Both the position numbers and the translations under genes were made by a program. Shown one piece after another: positions 10,250 through 22,515 of a stretch of 64,000 bases of DNA. Positions within the stretch are counted from its first letter, which is position 1. Every line of letters begins with the position of its first letter. The notes below the pieces were generated by a model, which did not search any database, was not told where the DNA came from, and saw only the letters and a list, made by a program, of their open reading frames with translations. Source of the stretch: Macrostomum hystrix (taxonomy: Eukaryota; Platyhelminthes; Macrostomidae); contig CATNEN010000003.1 in the NCBI GenBank assembly GCA_950097015.1, positions 8,106,501 to 8,170,500 of the forward strand, read 5' to 3'.

Positions 10250-11386
10250 CGCTTATGGGAAAATCTGACCTTCGGCCAGAAAAATTTGAATATCTCGATG
10301 GTCTGAAGAGCTGACAACTTGATTATTGTTTCAGAAGATGCGCAACAAAAATTGTTGCTCAGAAGTTGCTCAGTTTCGTGTGCTTGCCTTGCTCCGTTCG
10401 GGTGCAGCACGAAAAATTGTAATGGGGAAATCCCCCTTGGTAGGTCTATTGTTAATCTAGTAGCGAACTCTATCATATAAATTTAAGGAACTTTGATATT
10501 CTTAAATTATCCTTTAAGGATATTTATCATGACAACTGATAAACTGTCAGGAAGACTCCTTGTATGGGTTTATTGTCTTTTATCGTTTGATGTACTTTAT
10601 TAATAATCATTAGGTATAATTCCAATCCAGTCAATTCCTATTAAAATTTCTCTCAGTTTGGAATTATGTAATATTCCATATTTTATTTAGCTTTTAATTA
10701 TAGTGAATAAAGTCATGCCGTATGTTATCCGTATTTAGAAGTTACTAGCAAGGTATAGCACTGGAAATAAAATTAATAAGCGTTGGAAGAAACGAGGGAT
10801 GAGGAAGTTTTGGCAGAATGACGTTAAATAATTTAGCAGATAGCAACACTGGACTAATAAAATTGATAGGACCTAATAGGAAAATGTGTAACAATAAGCT
10901 GCACAAGCAGAATGAAAAATATTTTCTACGTTTTCAAGCCCATGCAACGTCAACGTTATCAAGATCAACGCCATCTAGTCAGCCTCACCTCCGCCTACAT
11001 AGAATATCGATTAGGGCTGCAGCCAATCAGTTTTTAGCTCCAACAAATGGCTATATAATTTCTCAACGCTCAGTTCACCACTAGCGTATGGCGTATCTGC
11101 TCTTAGTGCATAATAGGATCCCGGTACCCCGCTTCGCAATGTTCGCCTGCTCAGACCAGTTGCCCAGTTGCTAAATATTCCAATTTCTCGCTGTCCGTTT
11201 AATCCCTTTTAGATAAAAAAACTCACCAAGGCTCCTAAAAAGCCTCCTCAATAGAATTTATCCACAAAGCATTGTAATTTCAAAAGTTTACATCCTTTTT
11301 TAAGCAGCAAAAAGCTAGCTGATTGGAAGAGACATCCATTATCACAGAAGACATTACATTCATATATTATCTTTCAGTGGTTTGAA
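10250..11386. other. Intergenic, no gene recognised
   Basis: AT-rich sequence between the W/G repeat and lectin copy C. The short open frames have no domain-like features. Confidence 0.5.
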
Positions 11387-11430
11387 ATGCGGCAATTAGG
11401 GATCACTAGAACAATGTTTGAGCCGCTACC

Positions 11431-11461
<31 letters not shown>

Positions 11462-12178
11462 CTGTATAGACGCCTGTTATCATCCGCTGCAAACCTGAAT
11501 TTCAAAAATCAACTGGGCTACCTGTGCATCCGACCTGAGTTTGTTAGAAACCAATCTGCGACATCTCTCCGACACTGCTCCATGATGTGCTCCGAGATGG
11601 AAAACTGCCAGGCCTTCACCATGGCTGACGGTCCGTGTCAGCTGTTCGTGTTCAACAAGTGTAGCAAGTCGGTGAGGGACTGCAGCTGCTCCAGGAGAGG
11701 CCAGGTGTTTGTGAAGCAGCAGCCGGGACTCGAGGCTGGCCAGCTGTGTCCGACTGGCTACGGAGACGACCTGTGCGGAGTGAAGTACAAGCTGTACTTC
11801 GGCATAGGAACCTGGTGGCCGAGCAGGCAGAAGTGCGAGTCGGAGAGCGGTCTGGTGATCATGGCCGATGTGATGGACACCACAGAGATGATTCGCGTGG
11901 AGCAGATCTACAACAACCAGGCTGGAGGCACATCCATCTGGCTCGGCGGTCTTCAAGCTCCGGGCAGTCCGGAGCCAGCAGGAGGCTGGTACTGGGTCGG
12001 CTGCAACATCACCCTGGACGGCAGTCTGTGGGGCACAGGGGATCCCAACGGGTACAACGGAGACGACAATGAAAACGTCACCGGTCGCTGGAATGCGCAC
12101 AGCAACCTTTCCGACTTTCGAGAATTCTCGTCCACCCCGGGAGCTGTTCTGTGCGAATGCGTCAATCCATTTGACTGA
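11387..12178 (+). CDS. Secreted PAN/apple-like + C-type lectin protein, copy C
   Basis: Single-exon gene of 263 residues from the first ATG; the second ATG at 11414 (MFEPLPLLLL) is an equally good start. The signal peptide core is a run of about eleven leucines encoded largely by a CTG microsatellite (11430-11461). The PAN-like and first lectin segments are almost identical to copy A (CIRPEFVRNQSATS, CQAFTMADGPC, WLGGLQAPGSPEP). After NITLDGSLW the sequence diverges: the calcium-site tripeptide is DPN, not EPN, within an expanded acidic loop GTGDPNGYNGDDNENVTG. It ends AVLCECVNPFD. The changed loop suggests altered ligand or calcium preference. Confidence 0.87.
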
Positions 12179-13104
12179 TCGATCAATTCAGCGAATTCAC
12201 ACTGAAATTCATCGTCATGAATATCGTGCGCGATTCATGCACTTCTAAAATAGATGTATTAGTGGTTTAATTCAGGATAATTCAGACTGGCAATCTCTCG
12301 GGTCTCATTATTTTGGAATGTTTACTGTTTACTTCGAACTATTTTTCTAACGTTTGTTCGTCTTTAAATTTTTTTTTCTTTGCACGAAGCAATTTCATCG
12401 CCGTAATTTTTGCGAGATTTCTTGGTCCCTGTGACTGTTCGCGTCTTTACTTATTAATATATCAGCTGTAGGCAGTTACTGAATTGGTCTCAAAGGGGAC
12501 TTCGAAACCAGAGTTAAGTAATTGACACAATTACTTTGTCGCAAGTTTTCATTTTAATTTGGCTTGGACTGTTGACTATTTTTTACATTTGCAAAACAAT
12601 TCTGAACGCGTCATGCTATTCTGAATTTCGTCTGTTATCATCCGTGCAAGAATTATGAAGCTTCAGTACTAAAATCTACTCAAGATCATTTTTTAGCCTA
12701 GACCCCTAGATAATGACATACAGAAACTATTTTTATCTTCTTTTTAAAGCACGCATGCAGTTGCTACAATGTATGATTATCGAGAGGTCACGCTTCACAC
12801 ACAATATTTTCAGATTTTGATAGTTTATGATTTTGCTTTCAATTAGGTAACCGACAACTAAAGTGGGAACTTAAAAGCTTTCAACTTCTGCTTCACTGAC
12901 TTCTAGACGAGGTGAAATCGAAGATGGAATAACACACGAAGAGTAACTATGAGATGCCGTTACATCTTAATTTGAAAGCGTATTACGAGCTAGATGGACT
13001 GGCATCTTAAATGCGAAAACTGAATTATAGAACAGTCTGGATAAAGGCTTAAAATCTAAGTGCAAGTGCTTATTGTCGAATACATGCAAGTCTTGTTATT
13101 ACTA
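12179..13104. other. Intergenic, no gene recognised
   Basis: 3' flank of lectin copy C running up to the mariner at 13105. No coding or repeat structure seen. Confidence 0.5.
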
Positions 13105-14098
13105 CGAGGGGTGTCCCAAAAGTTCCCGGAATGTCCGAGGTAGCTCTTCAACGGAGCCATGAAATTTTATGCCCATGGTGTCAAATGAAAGGAAATTTTG
13201 TTACAAAGAAAACAAAGTTAAAATCATGTTCATATCTTTTTCTATTCTGGGGCTGCAGCAAGAAACGTGCGCGAAGGTCAGGGGTAGTGTTACACAAGCT
13301 CAAAAATCTATGGAAATGATTTTAAACAATAAAACACAGAACAGTTCATGAATCCTCGTTGATGAATCCTCGGGGTATGCACCAATTCAAAATTTAAAGC
13401 GAATCGTTAAGCTCAACCTGCGGCTTCTCCACGTAGTCGCCATTCAGCTGGACACACCTCTGCCACCTTGAAAGCATGCCGTCGATTGCCTGGGCAAAAA
13501 CAGTTCGAGGCATTTCATGCAGGATGACGCGACGAGTGAAGTCTTCAATTTCACTGCGGTTCTTGAACACCCGGCCACGAAGAAGTTTCTTCATTTGTGG
13601 AAAGATGGCAAAATCGGCAGGGGCCAAGTCTGGCGAGTAGGGCGGATGAGGCACCAACTCAAAATTCAGCCGGTCGATCTGCGCCGTCGTCTTTCCAGCA
13701 GTGTGTGGCCGAGCATTGTCATGGTGCAAAAAGCGCTTGGTACAAATTATCTGCACTCGCGTAAAAGCTCAGATAAGCTTTATGAGCATTTCTGTTTTTT
13801 TCCATAGACACTGCCACGTCTTTCTGACACCTCAGTAGCACTAATTCAAAATGAAAATATCCAAAAATGGAGATGAAAAATCATTGCCATAAAGTTTTGA
13901 GCTTGTGTAACACTACCCCTGACCTTCGCGCACGTTTCTTGCTGCAGCTCCTGAATAGAAAAATATATGAACATTATTTTAACTTTGTTTTCTTTGTGAC
14001 AAAATTTCCTTTCATTTGACACCATGGGCATGAAATTTCATGGCTCCGTTGAAGAGCTGCTACCTTGGACATTCCGGGAAATTTTGGGACACCCCTCG
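13105..14098 (-). mobile_element. mariner-family transposon with about 220-bp inverted repeats
   Basis: Flanked by TA (13103-13104 and 14099-14100). The ends start CGAGGGGTGTCCCAAAA. The inverted arms remain clearly alignable for about 220 bp (about 13105-13324 against 13880-14098), far beyond the roughly 30 bp usual for mariner. The arms share GCCCATGGTGTCAAATGAAA and GAAACGTGCGCGAAGGTCAG. The 994-bp element keeps only the C-terminal part of its transposase. Confidence 0.9.
13394..13756 (-). pseudogene. mariner transposase, C-terminal fragment
   Basis: A 120-codon open frame with the second and third catalytic aspartates of the D,D34D triad (FLHHDNARPHTAGKT and PHPPYSPDLAPADFAIFPQM), then the typical end RWQRCVQLNGDYVEK. 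The N-terminal DNA-binding part and first aspartate are missing because the element is internally deleted. It cannot mobilise itself. Confidence 0.9.
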
Positions 14099-14100
14099 TA

Positions 14101-15481
14101 TTATTCTTTAACTCAGATGCAATACAAATTTAGATCTTGACGATCTAATTGTGATAGCTTACTCTCTTCGCTATCCTTCTTAGCCTGGGGGTCAGTGGCG
14201 GAACGTTAAACACATCAAGGTCGCTGATGCAATAGATTGGATACTCGTAGATTGCAGAAGAAGATAATAGCTCGTATTAATATTAATTGCAACAGTTAGA
14301 CTGACAGCAATAGCCAACTCTCTTAAAATTTAAATGGAGGCAGCATCGCGCATTGCTCATCCTTTCATCCGAAAAAAGGCTTCATCATCACACGTCATAC
14401 TGAAGGCAACAAAAGAAATCCTCGATTAAATATGTCCTTGCAAGGTCCGTTGCGTTGCAGTGAAGGAATTCGTTTTCAAAAAGACGCTATAGCTAGATTA
14501 TTGTCTAAAATTAGTGTCAGCTTTTAGATTTTTAGAATAGCTTCAACTGTTGAAGCTGAGCTTCCCTTCCCCAATCTGTCAATCATCTGCTGCAACTCTA
14601 GTGATGCATGGCTTCTAGACAAATATAATGCAGCAGAGGACTTCAACATCCTAAAACCATAGCTCACAATGTTGAGATGCAGCCACCCACACCAAATGCG
14701 TTCTAGCGTAATCTATCCAATGCACCACTTCCTATGTGCTGATTTCCTAAACGCAGGCTACCAATGGCAGCATAACAACAAGCTATATATATAACATACG
14801 AAAGTGCGAAGCAGTCAACCGTTTTCCCACTACCTTAGCTTCTTCCAACTCCTAGCCTCGCTAGCAAATCAATCTAAAGTTATAATAGTCAACCAGACTA
14901 CGGACTCAATCACATAGACAACAGGCCTTAGCCTTGAACCGCTGAATATTCGACGAATCTGATAAGTACCACGTTCCTGACTGCTTCTTACTTAGTATTC
15001 TGATTGCTCACCATCATTGTGAATTATTTGAACAACACCAGTAATACGATTGGAAATATAACACCTGAGAGAAGGTTTAACACCGCTGGAAACTTGAGTT
15101 GAACTTGCCGATCATTGACTCAACATAGGATATACGTATTTAGAACAGAGAGTTAATTAGAGAGCATCATAGAGAAGATAACAATAAAGTATATCAATGG
15201 GATTTGCAACTGACATTGGATTCTTTATTCCTATGAGTACGACGTTGGTCTGTATGTTGAGCTCAAAATAAACTCATTCTCACTCAATTCTCGTGTGATG
15301 TTTTCGTCGTAAAAATGGAGCCTTGGAAACTGATCAATCATTTGCCGTGTAGTCAAATATTCAAAACGAAAGCAGGAAATATAATTAGACACAAGCCAGC
15401 TACTCAACGCCTACGAAAAGGACGATATCCAAACGTTTAACAACATCCATCATCTTCACAACATCCAAATCGCCCAAACAT
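14101..15481. other. Intergenic, no gene recognised
   Basis: 5' flank of the lectin pseudogene D. No coding exon or known repeat seen. Confidence 0.5.
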
Positions 15482-16230
15482 ATGTAACTAGTGGTTAAGC
15501 TCAAAAGTATCCTGCTGGCACTGTTGCTGGTGCATCGACCCTGCGATGCCAGCATAACTTTCGATGCTCAAGATGGATTCCTGTGCATCCGACCTGAGTT
15601 TGTTAGAAACCAATCTGCGACACCTCTCCGACACTGCTCCATGATGTGCTCCGAGATGGAAAGCTGCCAGGCCTTCACCATGGCTGACGGTCCGTGTCAG
15701 CTGTTCGTGTTCGACAAGTGCAGCAAGTCGGTGAGGGACTGCAGCTGCTCCAGGAGAGGCCAGCTGTTTGTGAAGCAGCAGCCGGGACTCGAGGCTGGCC
15801 AGCTGTGTCCGACTGGCTACGGAGACGACCTGTGCGGAGTGAAGTACAAGCTGTACTTCGGCATGGGAACCTGGTGGCCGAGCAGGCAGAAGTGCGAGTC
15901 GGAGAGCGGTCTGGTGATCATGGCCGATGTGATGGACACCACAGAGATGATTCGCGTGGACCAGATCTACTACAACAGGGCTGGAGGCAAAACCTTCTGG
16001 CTCGGAGGCTTCCAGCCAGCAGGTAGTCCGGAGCCAGCAGGTGGCTGGTACTGGGTCGGCTGCAACATCACCGTGGATGGGAGTTTGTGGGGCTACGGAG
16101 ATCCAGACAATCGCTACAACGCCGAAAACGTGATTGGTCGTTGGTTCAATCACGATAAGCTCTCAGACTTCGAGATTATTGGGATACTCCTGGCGCTGTT
16201 TTGTGCGAGTGCATCAGTCCTTTTAACTAA
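15482..16230 (+). pseudogene. PAN/apple-like + C-type lectin, copy D (pseudogene)
   Basis: Fully alignable to copies A-C but with two disabling changes. The in-frame ATG at 15482 is followed at once by TAA (15485), and no other ATG precedes the signal-like VVKLKSILLALLLVHRPCDA. Near 16172 one base is missing, so the frame leaves the family sequence after LSDF; the family ending AVLCECISPFN and its stop at 16228 lie in the next frame. The first half matches A/C (VRNQSATPLRHCSMMC) and the second half matches B (WLGGFQPAGSPEP, NITVDGSLW). The calcium-site tripeptide is DPD. The rest is undamaged, so inactivation is recent, or conversion keeps refreshing the core. A non-AUG start is possible but less likely. 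Confidence 0.82.
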
Positions 16231-16244
16231 AAAATTCCATCGGG

Positions 16245-16250
16245 AATAAA
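16245..16250 (+). terminator. Polyadenylation signal after lectin copy D
   Basis: AATAAA 15 bp after the family stop position. Confidence 0.45.
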
Positions 16251-19200
16251 TTTACTCCAAGTACTCTACAACTTGTACATATCTTTACTATTTATTACAT
16301 CAACGTCGACGTAAAAATTTTGTCTGCATACTAGTTATGCTTAAATATATTATTTGCTTTGTTTAGCAATTAATACTTAATATTATGATATCAGCTTTAT
16401 ACATATTGGCAGGACTTTTGTGACGCCTTTCGAAAGTGATAGTGTCAGCGATTCGATCAGATTTGTTGCCCTTAATTCTCCGAAATAAATTGAGGATATG
16501 TAGATCATTTACAGACTATGACCATAAAAATTTAAGCTGTAATTTTTGGGCAATCTAGGTATTATAATCCCAGCTAATTGTAGTGTATGGCTCATAAAAC
16601 GCTCTGCTGACAGAGGCACAAAATGGGGCGTTTCACAAGCACGAAATTTCACATCGTCGAACGAAACAATATTTCATAAAGCTCGAAATTTCATAACGAC
16701 CAATATTACTGCGGAGATAGGATACTTCACAACGTCTAACTCTGTTTGCACTATTGAGAAGGCGTTTGCTATGTCCCCAGCGTAATTTGACGATTTGAAG
16801 TCTCGATCCTATCTGTATAGTGTCAATGGCAAAATGGCAAACAGAAAATGCATTGTATGCAAATTAGTACGTGTACAAATGATGCCGGCAAATATATATC
16901 TATTTTTGCTAGTTTCATCATTTTATGTCTAATTAAACATTAAATTATAAAATAAAAAACAATTAAAAAGTATAATTTTTTAGCATTGAACTCGTTTTTC
17001 TCGTCTCGTCTCGTGTTTAAACAATTTCTCGTAGCGAACGTAAATAGGTAAGAACTGTTTTAAGTGGAGTCAGTACTAAGACGAGAATTCTTTTAAAAGG
17101 AATAAATCTATTTTGCTAGACAAATTATATTTGCTTGAGTAGCCACGATAAGTTTAGAAACCATTACACGCCAATATCGTGTCATTTTTTAGATGTTATT
17201 TTTTTGACCTATATGCGATAGTTCATTCGATCATGACAATAAGGAAAATTGTGCCAGTCTTACTAAAGAGGCCTAATTTATTTTATTTAAAAGCACGAAC
17301 CATTTTTGCGGTTGATTAAGTAGGCCTAAATATATTCAAAAGGTCTTGAGACCATAGACCAATTATTGTGCTACTTGAAGGCTTAAATAGCTTCAAAGCC
17401 ATTTAATTTGACTACTTACTAGGCCTACTTAGTCAAAGCAGGAAGTTGGCCTAAGTAGTTGTGTTCTTTTTATTGAATAAACATATTTTGTTCCTAATTA
17501 TTTTTGGAGTTCCATGTATTGACTGACAAGGAATGTAAGCTTTCCTCATAGACTTAGATCCAAGGGTCTAATTAAGTCCAAACTTTTTCTAAATAGAAAG
17601 GGGCTATGACTAGTAAAATATTTAGAAAGCACCATTATTTTTTATTTAGGTAATCCAAGAAAAAATAGATTAGATTTACTTATGATTATTGTTGTAGGGC
17701 TCTTTTATTAATATTAAAACTCGCTTCTATTAGTATTACACCTTAAATTGACCCTTTGAAATAATTCTTAATTTCCTTTGTCAATGACTTAACTATACTT
17801 CATAGGCTGGATATGTACTTTTCTTACTTCATATGCATATATATTGCTTAATTTAGCCAGATAGGCTGCTTTCTTTCCCAAATATGGTAGAATTTGCACG
17901 AGTGTCCGAGCTATAAGACACTTCTTCCTCTCCTTATTTACTCATAAACTATCTGGCTTTCTGTTTTTTCCCAGTCTTTCTAGGCTTCCAAATGGACTGA
18001 ATTCGCCCAACTTCGCACACAGTGCTATTTGACCAATCAGGATTTACCCTCTGTTCTTTCAGTTATTAAACTATACTGCTTTTGATAATTATCTCCTTTA
18101 TTCTTTCAAGTATTCACCAACTTGTGTGTGATCACAGACCTGCTTTTCTCTCTCTCTAAATAAGAACAATTAAACACTTGAGACTTTTCTCCTTTATTCA
18201 CCACAGAACTAGGCATGGGGCACCAGTTGAAGTTTCAGAGCTAATTTGCAGTTGTAGGCCTATTTATAGCGAATTTTGAGGTGGGTGACATGATACAGAT
18301 AAACAAAGGATGAAATCGGGGGAAATGCCTTTCGTGGGAATTCAAGTTATAAAAATTATACGATATAAAATTAGGGCCTGCCTCATTATGTATAAATTAA
18401 TATTTCTGTAAGCATATACGCAGAGACCTAGGGTAGCTCATCATAAAAGGTATTTAACATTTTTTGTTATACTGCTAGCTACCTTTGTCATTGTTTTGCT
18501 AAATGCAAAGATTTGCTTTTGTGTAATCCTAAATGTGATTTTTTATATAAAAATTGAATTTATTATTCAAGCTGACCATTTCCTAAGTATTAGGATTAAA
18601 AAATTCTAATCCTAGGTGACATACATGCGCAACACCCGGCCGACCCGGCCGAACCGGCCGGGTGAAACGAGGGCCAAGCAAGGTAAGTTGCAAAAACCAA
18701 TTGACCAAGCGCAAAAAAATCAAAGGGGGGACCAAGGGACAAAAAAGGAAGGCGTGAAGAAAAGGAAAAAGGGGAGAGAAAAAGAGAGCAAATGAGAGCA
18801 AACTAAGTCGTAAATAGAGCAATGAAATGAACTAAGTCGCAAATGAGAGCAAAAACTAAGTCGCACGGCCGGCTAAGATTTGGGAGGTTGCGCATGTATG
18901 CTAGGTGATAAGGATTATTAAAGTAGATCAAAAGACCTATTTTCAGAAATGCTATTGATTTTCTTGTTTATTCAGATTAAATATATGTAACTATACAGTT
19001 TGGAGATCATGAAAGTCTTATACTATTGATATCATTTTTACATTTTTAGTTATTCAATAAAAGCCATCAATTTACAATGCCCTTTTGACATTTTTTACTT
19101 TCAGCAACAAAATATTAGAATGAAACTAAATGCTACTAAGAAACTAACTTTTGAAAACAAAGGACAGTGACAAAATTTGTATATGAAGTTTGGACTATGA

Positions 19201-19693
19201 AGACTACAAAGCACAAATGAATGTTTTCTTTGACTTGCATTTTATCATGAATTGTAATCGTAAATAATTTCTTTTGAAAATAGTTTTTGTTCATTTTCAT
19301 TGAAACTCACTTTTTTATTTAAGTAATTAAGCTAATTATAAGAAATACTTTAGGTGAGAAATGTGAACCTGCAAGCATTCAAACTTTTTTCCACTGTTTT
19401 GTTTTCATGTATTATTTTCAGATTCAATGAAGTAGTGTACACATTATTGAATTGGTTATTTACCGCATGTTCATTTATTGAAAATTTTAGATTACATTTT
19501 TGGAGTCGTTTTCGCATTGTAAATTTGTAATCTGTATTTTATATGTTTCTGGTGTTTTTGATCAGAATTTTCTTGCTTTGATTTAAATCAAAGTCATTTT
19601 CCTAAGCGTAACATAATATAATCTATTAATATGTAATAAGTTCCCTCAACTTTAATCCATCATTATCATCTCCGCGTCTATTCACCCACCCAG
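16251..19693. other. Long AT-rich gene-free region
   Basis: No coding exon seen in 3.4 kb, apart from the MITE at 18620-18900. Palindromic TAGGCCTA-type words recur (17320-17450). If the hydrolase 3' exons at 19694 belong to a complete gene, this is where its preceding exons should be; none were found. Confidence 0.55.
18620..18900. mobile_element. 281-bp MITE with 14-bp inverted ends and 8-bp target duplication
   Basis: The ends are CATACATGCGCAAC and its exact complement. They are flanked by the perfect 8-bp duplication CTAGGTGA (18612-18619 and 18901-18908). The inside is GC-rich at both ends (CCGGCC motifs) with purine-rich GAGAGCAAA repeats between. No coding capacity. The 8-bp duplication suggests a hAT-mobilised element of a different family from the one at 2378. 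Confidence 0.85.
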
Positions 19694-22515
19694 AGTTTGC
19701 CAATCTTCCTTCGAGTTGGTAGCGCCGATCGCGTGGTGCCGCCCTACTTCCTGCGCCGCCTGGCCAGACAACTAGCCAGCGTCAATGCCAGCAGGGTCCA
19801 GTTTGATGAGGTTGCTGGGCAAGGTCACTGGTGGTGGGATACCAGGTGAGTGCAGTGATGATGCTCACCAAATCGTTAAAAATTTCTTAAGTGAGCTTTT
19901 CAGTAATTTTAGCTCAGGCTATTGTTTTAATCATAACAAAAATTTGCCGAAAATAAAGTTTATTGCAATGTAAAAAATTATTACAAAGCTTTGGTTGGAA
20001 TATTAGCAAACTGTATATAGCTGGAATCGTACCAAGCCGTAGCTGGAATCGAACCAAACCGTAGCCTTTCTCGAACGAAAACGTAGCTGGATCGAGCAAA
20101 GCCATAGCTGGAATCTTCCATATCTGTAGCTGGAATCAAACCAAACCGTAGCTGGAATCGTACCAAGCCGTAGCTGGAATCGAACCAAACCGTAGCTGGA
20201 ATCAAACCAAACCGTAGCTGCAACCGTACCAAACCGTAGGTGGAATCGAACCAAACCGTAGGTGGAATCGAACCAAACCGTAGGTGGAATCGAACCAAAC
20301 CGTAGGTGGAATCGAACCAAACCGTAGCTGGAATCAAACCAAACCGTAGCTGGAACCGTACCAAACCGTATAGTCGGAATCGAACCAAACCGTAGGTGGA
20401 ATCGAACCAAACCGTAGCTGGAATCAAACCAAACCGTAGCTGGAACCGTACCAAACCGTAGGTGGAATCGAACCAAACCGTAGGTGGAATCGAACCAAAC
20501 CGTAGGTGGAATCGAACCAAACCGTAGCTGGAATCGTACCAAACCGTAGTCGGAATCGAACCAAACCGTAGCTGGAATCGAACCAAACCGTAGCTGTTAT
20601 CGAACCAAACAGTAGCTGGAATCGAACCAAACCGTAGATGGAATCTTCCAAAACTGTAGCTGGAATCGAACCAAAACCGTTGCTGGAATCGAACCAAACC
20701 GTAGCTGGAATCGAACCAAACCATAGCTGGAATCTTCCAAAACTGTCTATGTTGCTAGAATCGTAGCAATTATTGTCGCTCGAATCGTAGCACCGTATGT
20801 GATTAAAATTGCGGCAATAAATTTAGCTGAAATCGCAGCAAAAATATTACGTCCTTCCCACCGATTCTGCAGACGCCCAAACGATGGCGGTGTGATGAAT
20901 GACGAGCAGGTGCAACAGTTCTTAACCAGCGCAATATCACAGTCGAGTAGGTCGTGCAAGTCACAGAGTTCACAATGTTCGACTACTAAACATTCCGCTG
21001 AGAAGTACTACTCTAGCGTTGCTAGGGAGTCGTTTACCTTGGCAACGTACAATCCAGCTTTCATGGGATCGCTGAATGGGTTTAGAATCGATCGACAGTT
21101 GCTACCCTCTCTTTTGAGTACTATAAAGGTAAATATTATTATTATTATTTTATTTTCTGGTACAAAACGTTATTAATTATGCTTCTCGTACTTTTTGTGC
21201 AGGTAGCGTTAGGCCCACACAGTCACAATCGAATCCAGATAAAAACGCAAAATGTTTTGCAATTTTCTGTGGAAATCAAGCCATCAATCGATGAGAACAG
21301 GTTGCTAAACGACTACGACTTGCTAGAAAGCATCGATGGTCAGTTAGTTGAAGTAGATTTTGTAGCGAAGTCTACCAACTTCCATTCCGCTAGCCTTTTA
21401 AAATGTCGCCAAGTTCAACGGATCGACGCTCATCGTTCTACAAGCTCAGAAGATTTGAGTAGTTGGAAATGTTGGCATTCGGACAATGTCGGTAGCTGGG
21501 AGACAAATCATAAACGATCCGAGAGTCAACTGGGCCCTATGAGAAGAGTTGCAGAGCAACCTTTTGCTGTCATTTATGGTGAGAAAGTTGTTTGACTGAC
21601 TCCTGAGCACACACGCACACAGATACCGTACGCAGGCATACGCTCACACAGGTGTGTACATCTGCTCTGACTCTCATCGTCAGGCAGTGTACACTCTCAC
21701 TGTGCCTCGGAGGTTGGCCCTCAAGAGTGTAAATTGCACGACAAGCCCCCAAGCCTTCTCTCTGCGTCTGCGCCCTAAATAAATGTGGCCTCGCCGAGTC
21801 GAACTCATGGACCTTAGTGCGAGAGGCAAACGCGTTAACCGCTGTGCCAACGACCCCTTCGCATTATCTTCATTTCCATTCGGTACTTTCCTGAAATATT
21901 ACTATAAGTAGTGCAGTCTGAACATGTCGATATTTATTTGTGTTTTTCTAATCGCTTTTTTGCATTTCGAATTCAGATCCTGACATCTGCACGGAGAGCT
22001 TGGCTGTCTTCCTATCTAATCAGTTCCACCTGACATCTGATACGCCCTCTGCTGTACTGCCTTTGTCTAGGCTCTCAGAACTGTCCGCGGACATTAGAAA
22101 TTTCATCTATCTCGGCTCCTGGAATTCGTCAGCTGGGCAAAGCTTGACGGGCAGGATAAATCTACCTGCAAACTGCGTTCTATTACCGTTAGTTGCTATG
22201 GAAACGGGCGCTTCGTTCGTTGGCCTAGTACCCGCTTCCGGCTTTGCGGCAGACATAGACAGCAACAGAAATGATGAAGCTGGCGCCCTGGCGCTGGCTT
22301 TCTTGGCGACGGACTTCGCCGGATTGCGCAGCGCTGCCATTAGCTTAGCCTCGCCGACAATTCCACCGATGGCACGGTCGCCATTCACCAACTGGCTGCC
22401 AGACTATCTGGTTTTGAAGGCTGGAACTGGACCTGGGGCCTTTCACTGTGCTGGTTACTATGACAACGATTGGGGATATCACAGTGCTCTAGCCTCTTGT
22501 GTTTGCGTCCTGTGA
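19694..22515 (+). CDS. Alpha/beta-hydrolase, 3' exon block (catalytic Asp/His and C-terminal domain)
   Basis: Four exons with compatible phases: 19694-19845, 20873-21128, 21203-21578 and 21977-22515 (stop). They total 440 residues. Exon 1 reads PIFLRVGSADRVVPPYFLRR and then GQGHWWWDT, the acid and histidine segments of an alpha/beta-hydrolase triad. The next exon continues PNDGGVMNDEQVQQFL. The last exon is a C-terminal domain with IPPMARSPFTNWLPDYLVLK, then AGYYDNDWGYHS. No N-terminal half is found upstream. The matching N-terminal half lies downstream at 25978-30058, and its last exon would join to this first exon in phase 0. The true substrate is unknown. Confidence 0.75.
19990..20745. repeat. 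22-bp minisatellite in a hydrolase intron
   Basis: About 33 copies of GTAGCTGGAATCGAACCAAA plus CC, lying between the first two exons of the 3' block. Copies vary (GGTGGAATC, AGTCGGAATC). The right flank (20745-20860) grades into GAATCGTAGC-type words resembling the array at 38995. Minus-strand open frames up to 247 codons are repeat artefacts. Confidence 0.95.
21593..21866 (-). repeat. SINE family 1 copy (3'-truncated) in a hydrolase intron
   Basis: Minus-strand copy of the tRNA-headed element described at 34954. It keeps the head (GGTTAACGCG A-box region) and most of the body, and lacks the 3' tail. Confidence 0.8.

Noticed and set aside
16546-16785. Short open frames in AT-rich DNA (also 3624-3830, 4597-5066, 6693-6890, 10818-11084, 43041-43464)
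   Set aside because: No splice context, domain, signal peptide or compositional support.
22000-22515. A separate C-type lectin-like gene
   Set aside because: Splice phases tie this exon to the hydrolase exons at 19694-21578, and its sequence lacks the lectin motifs.
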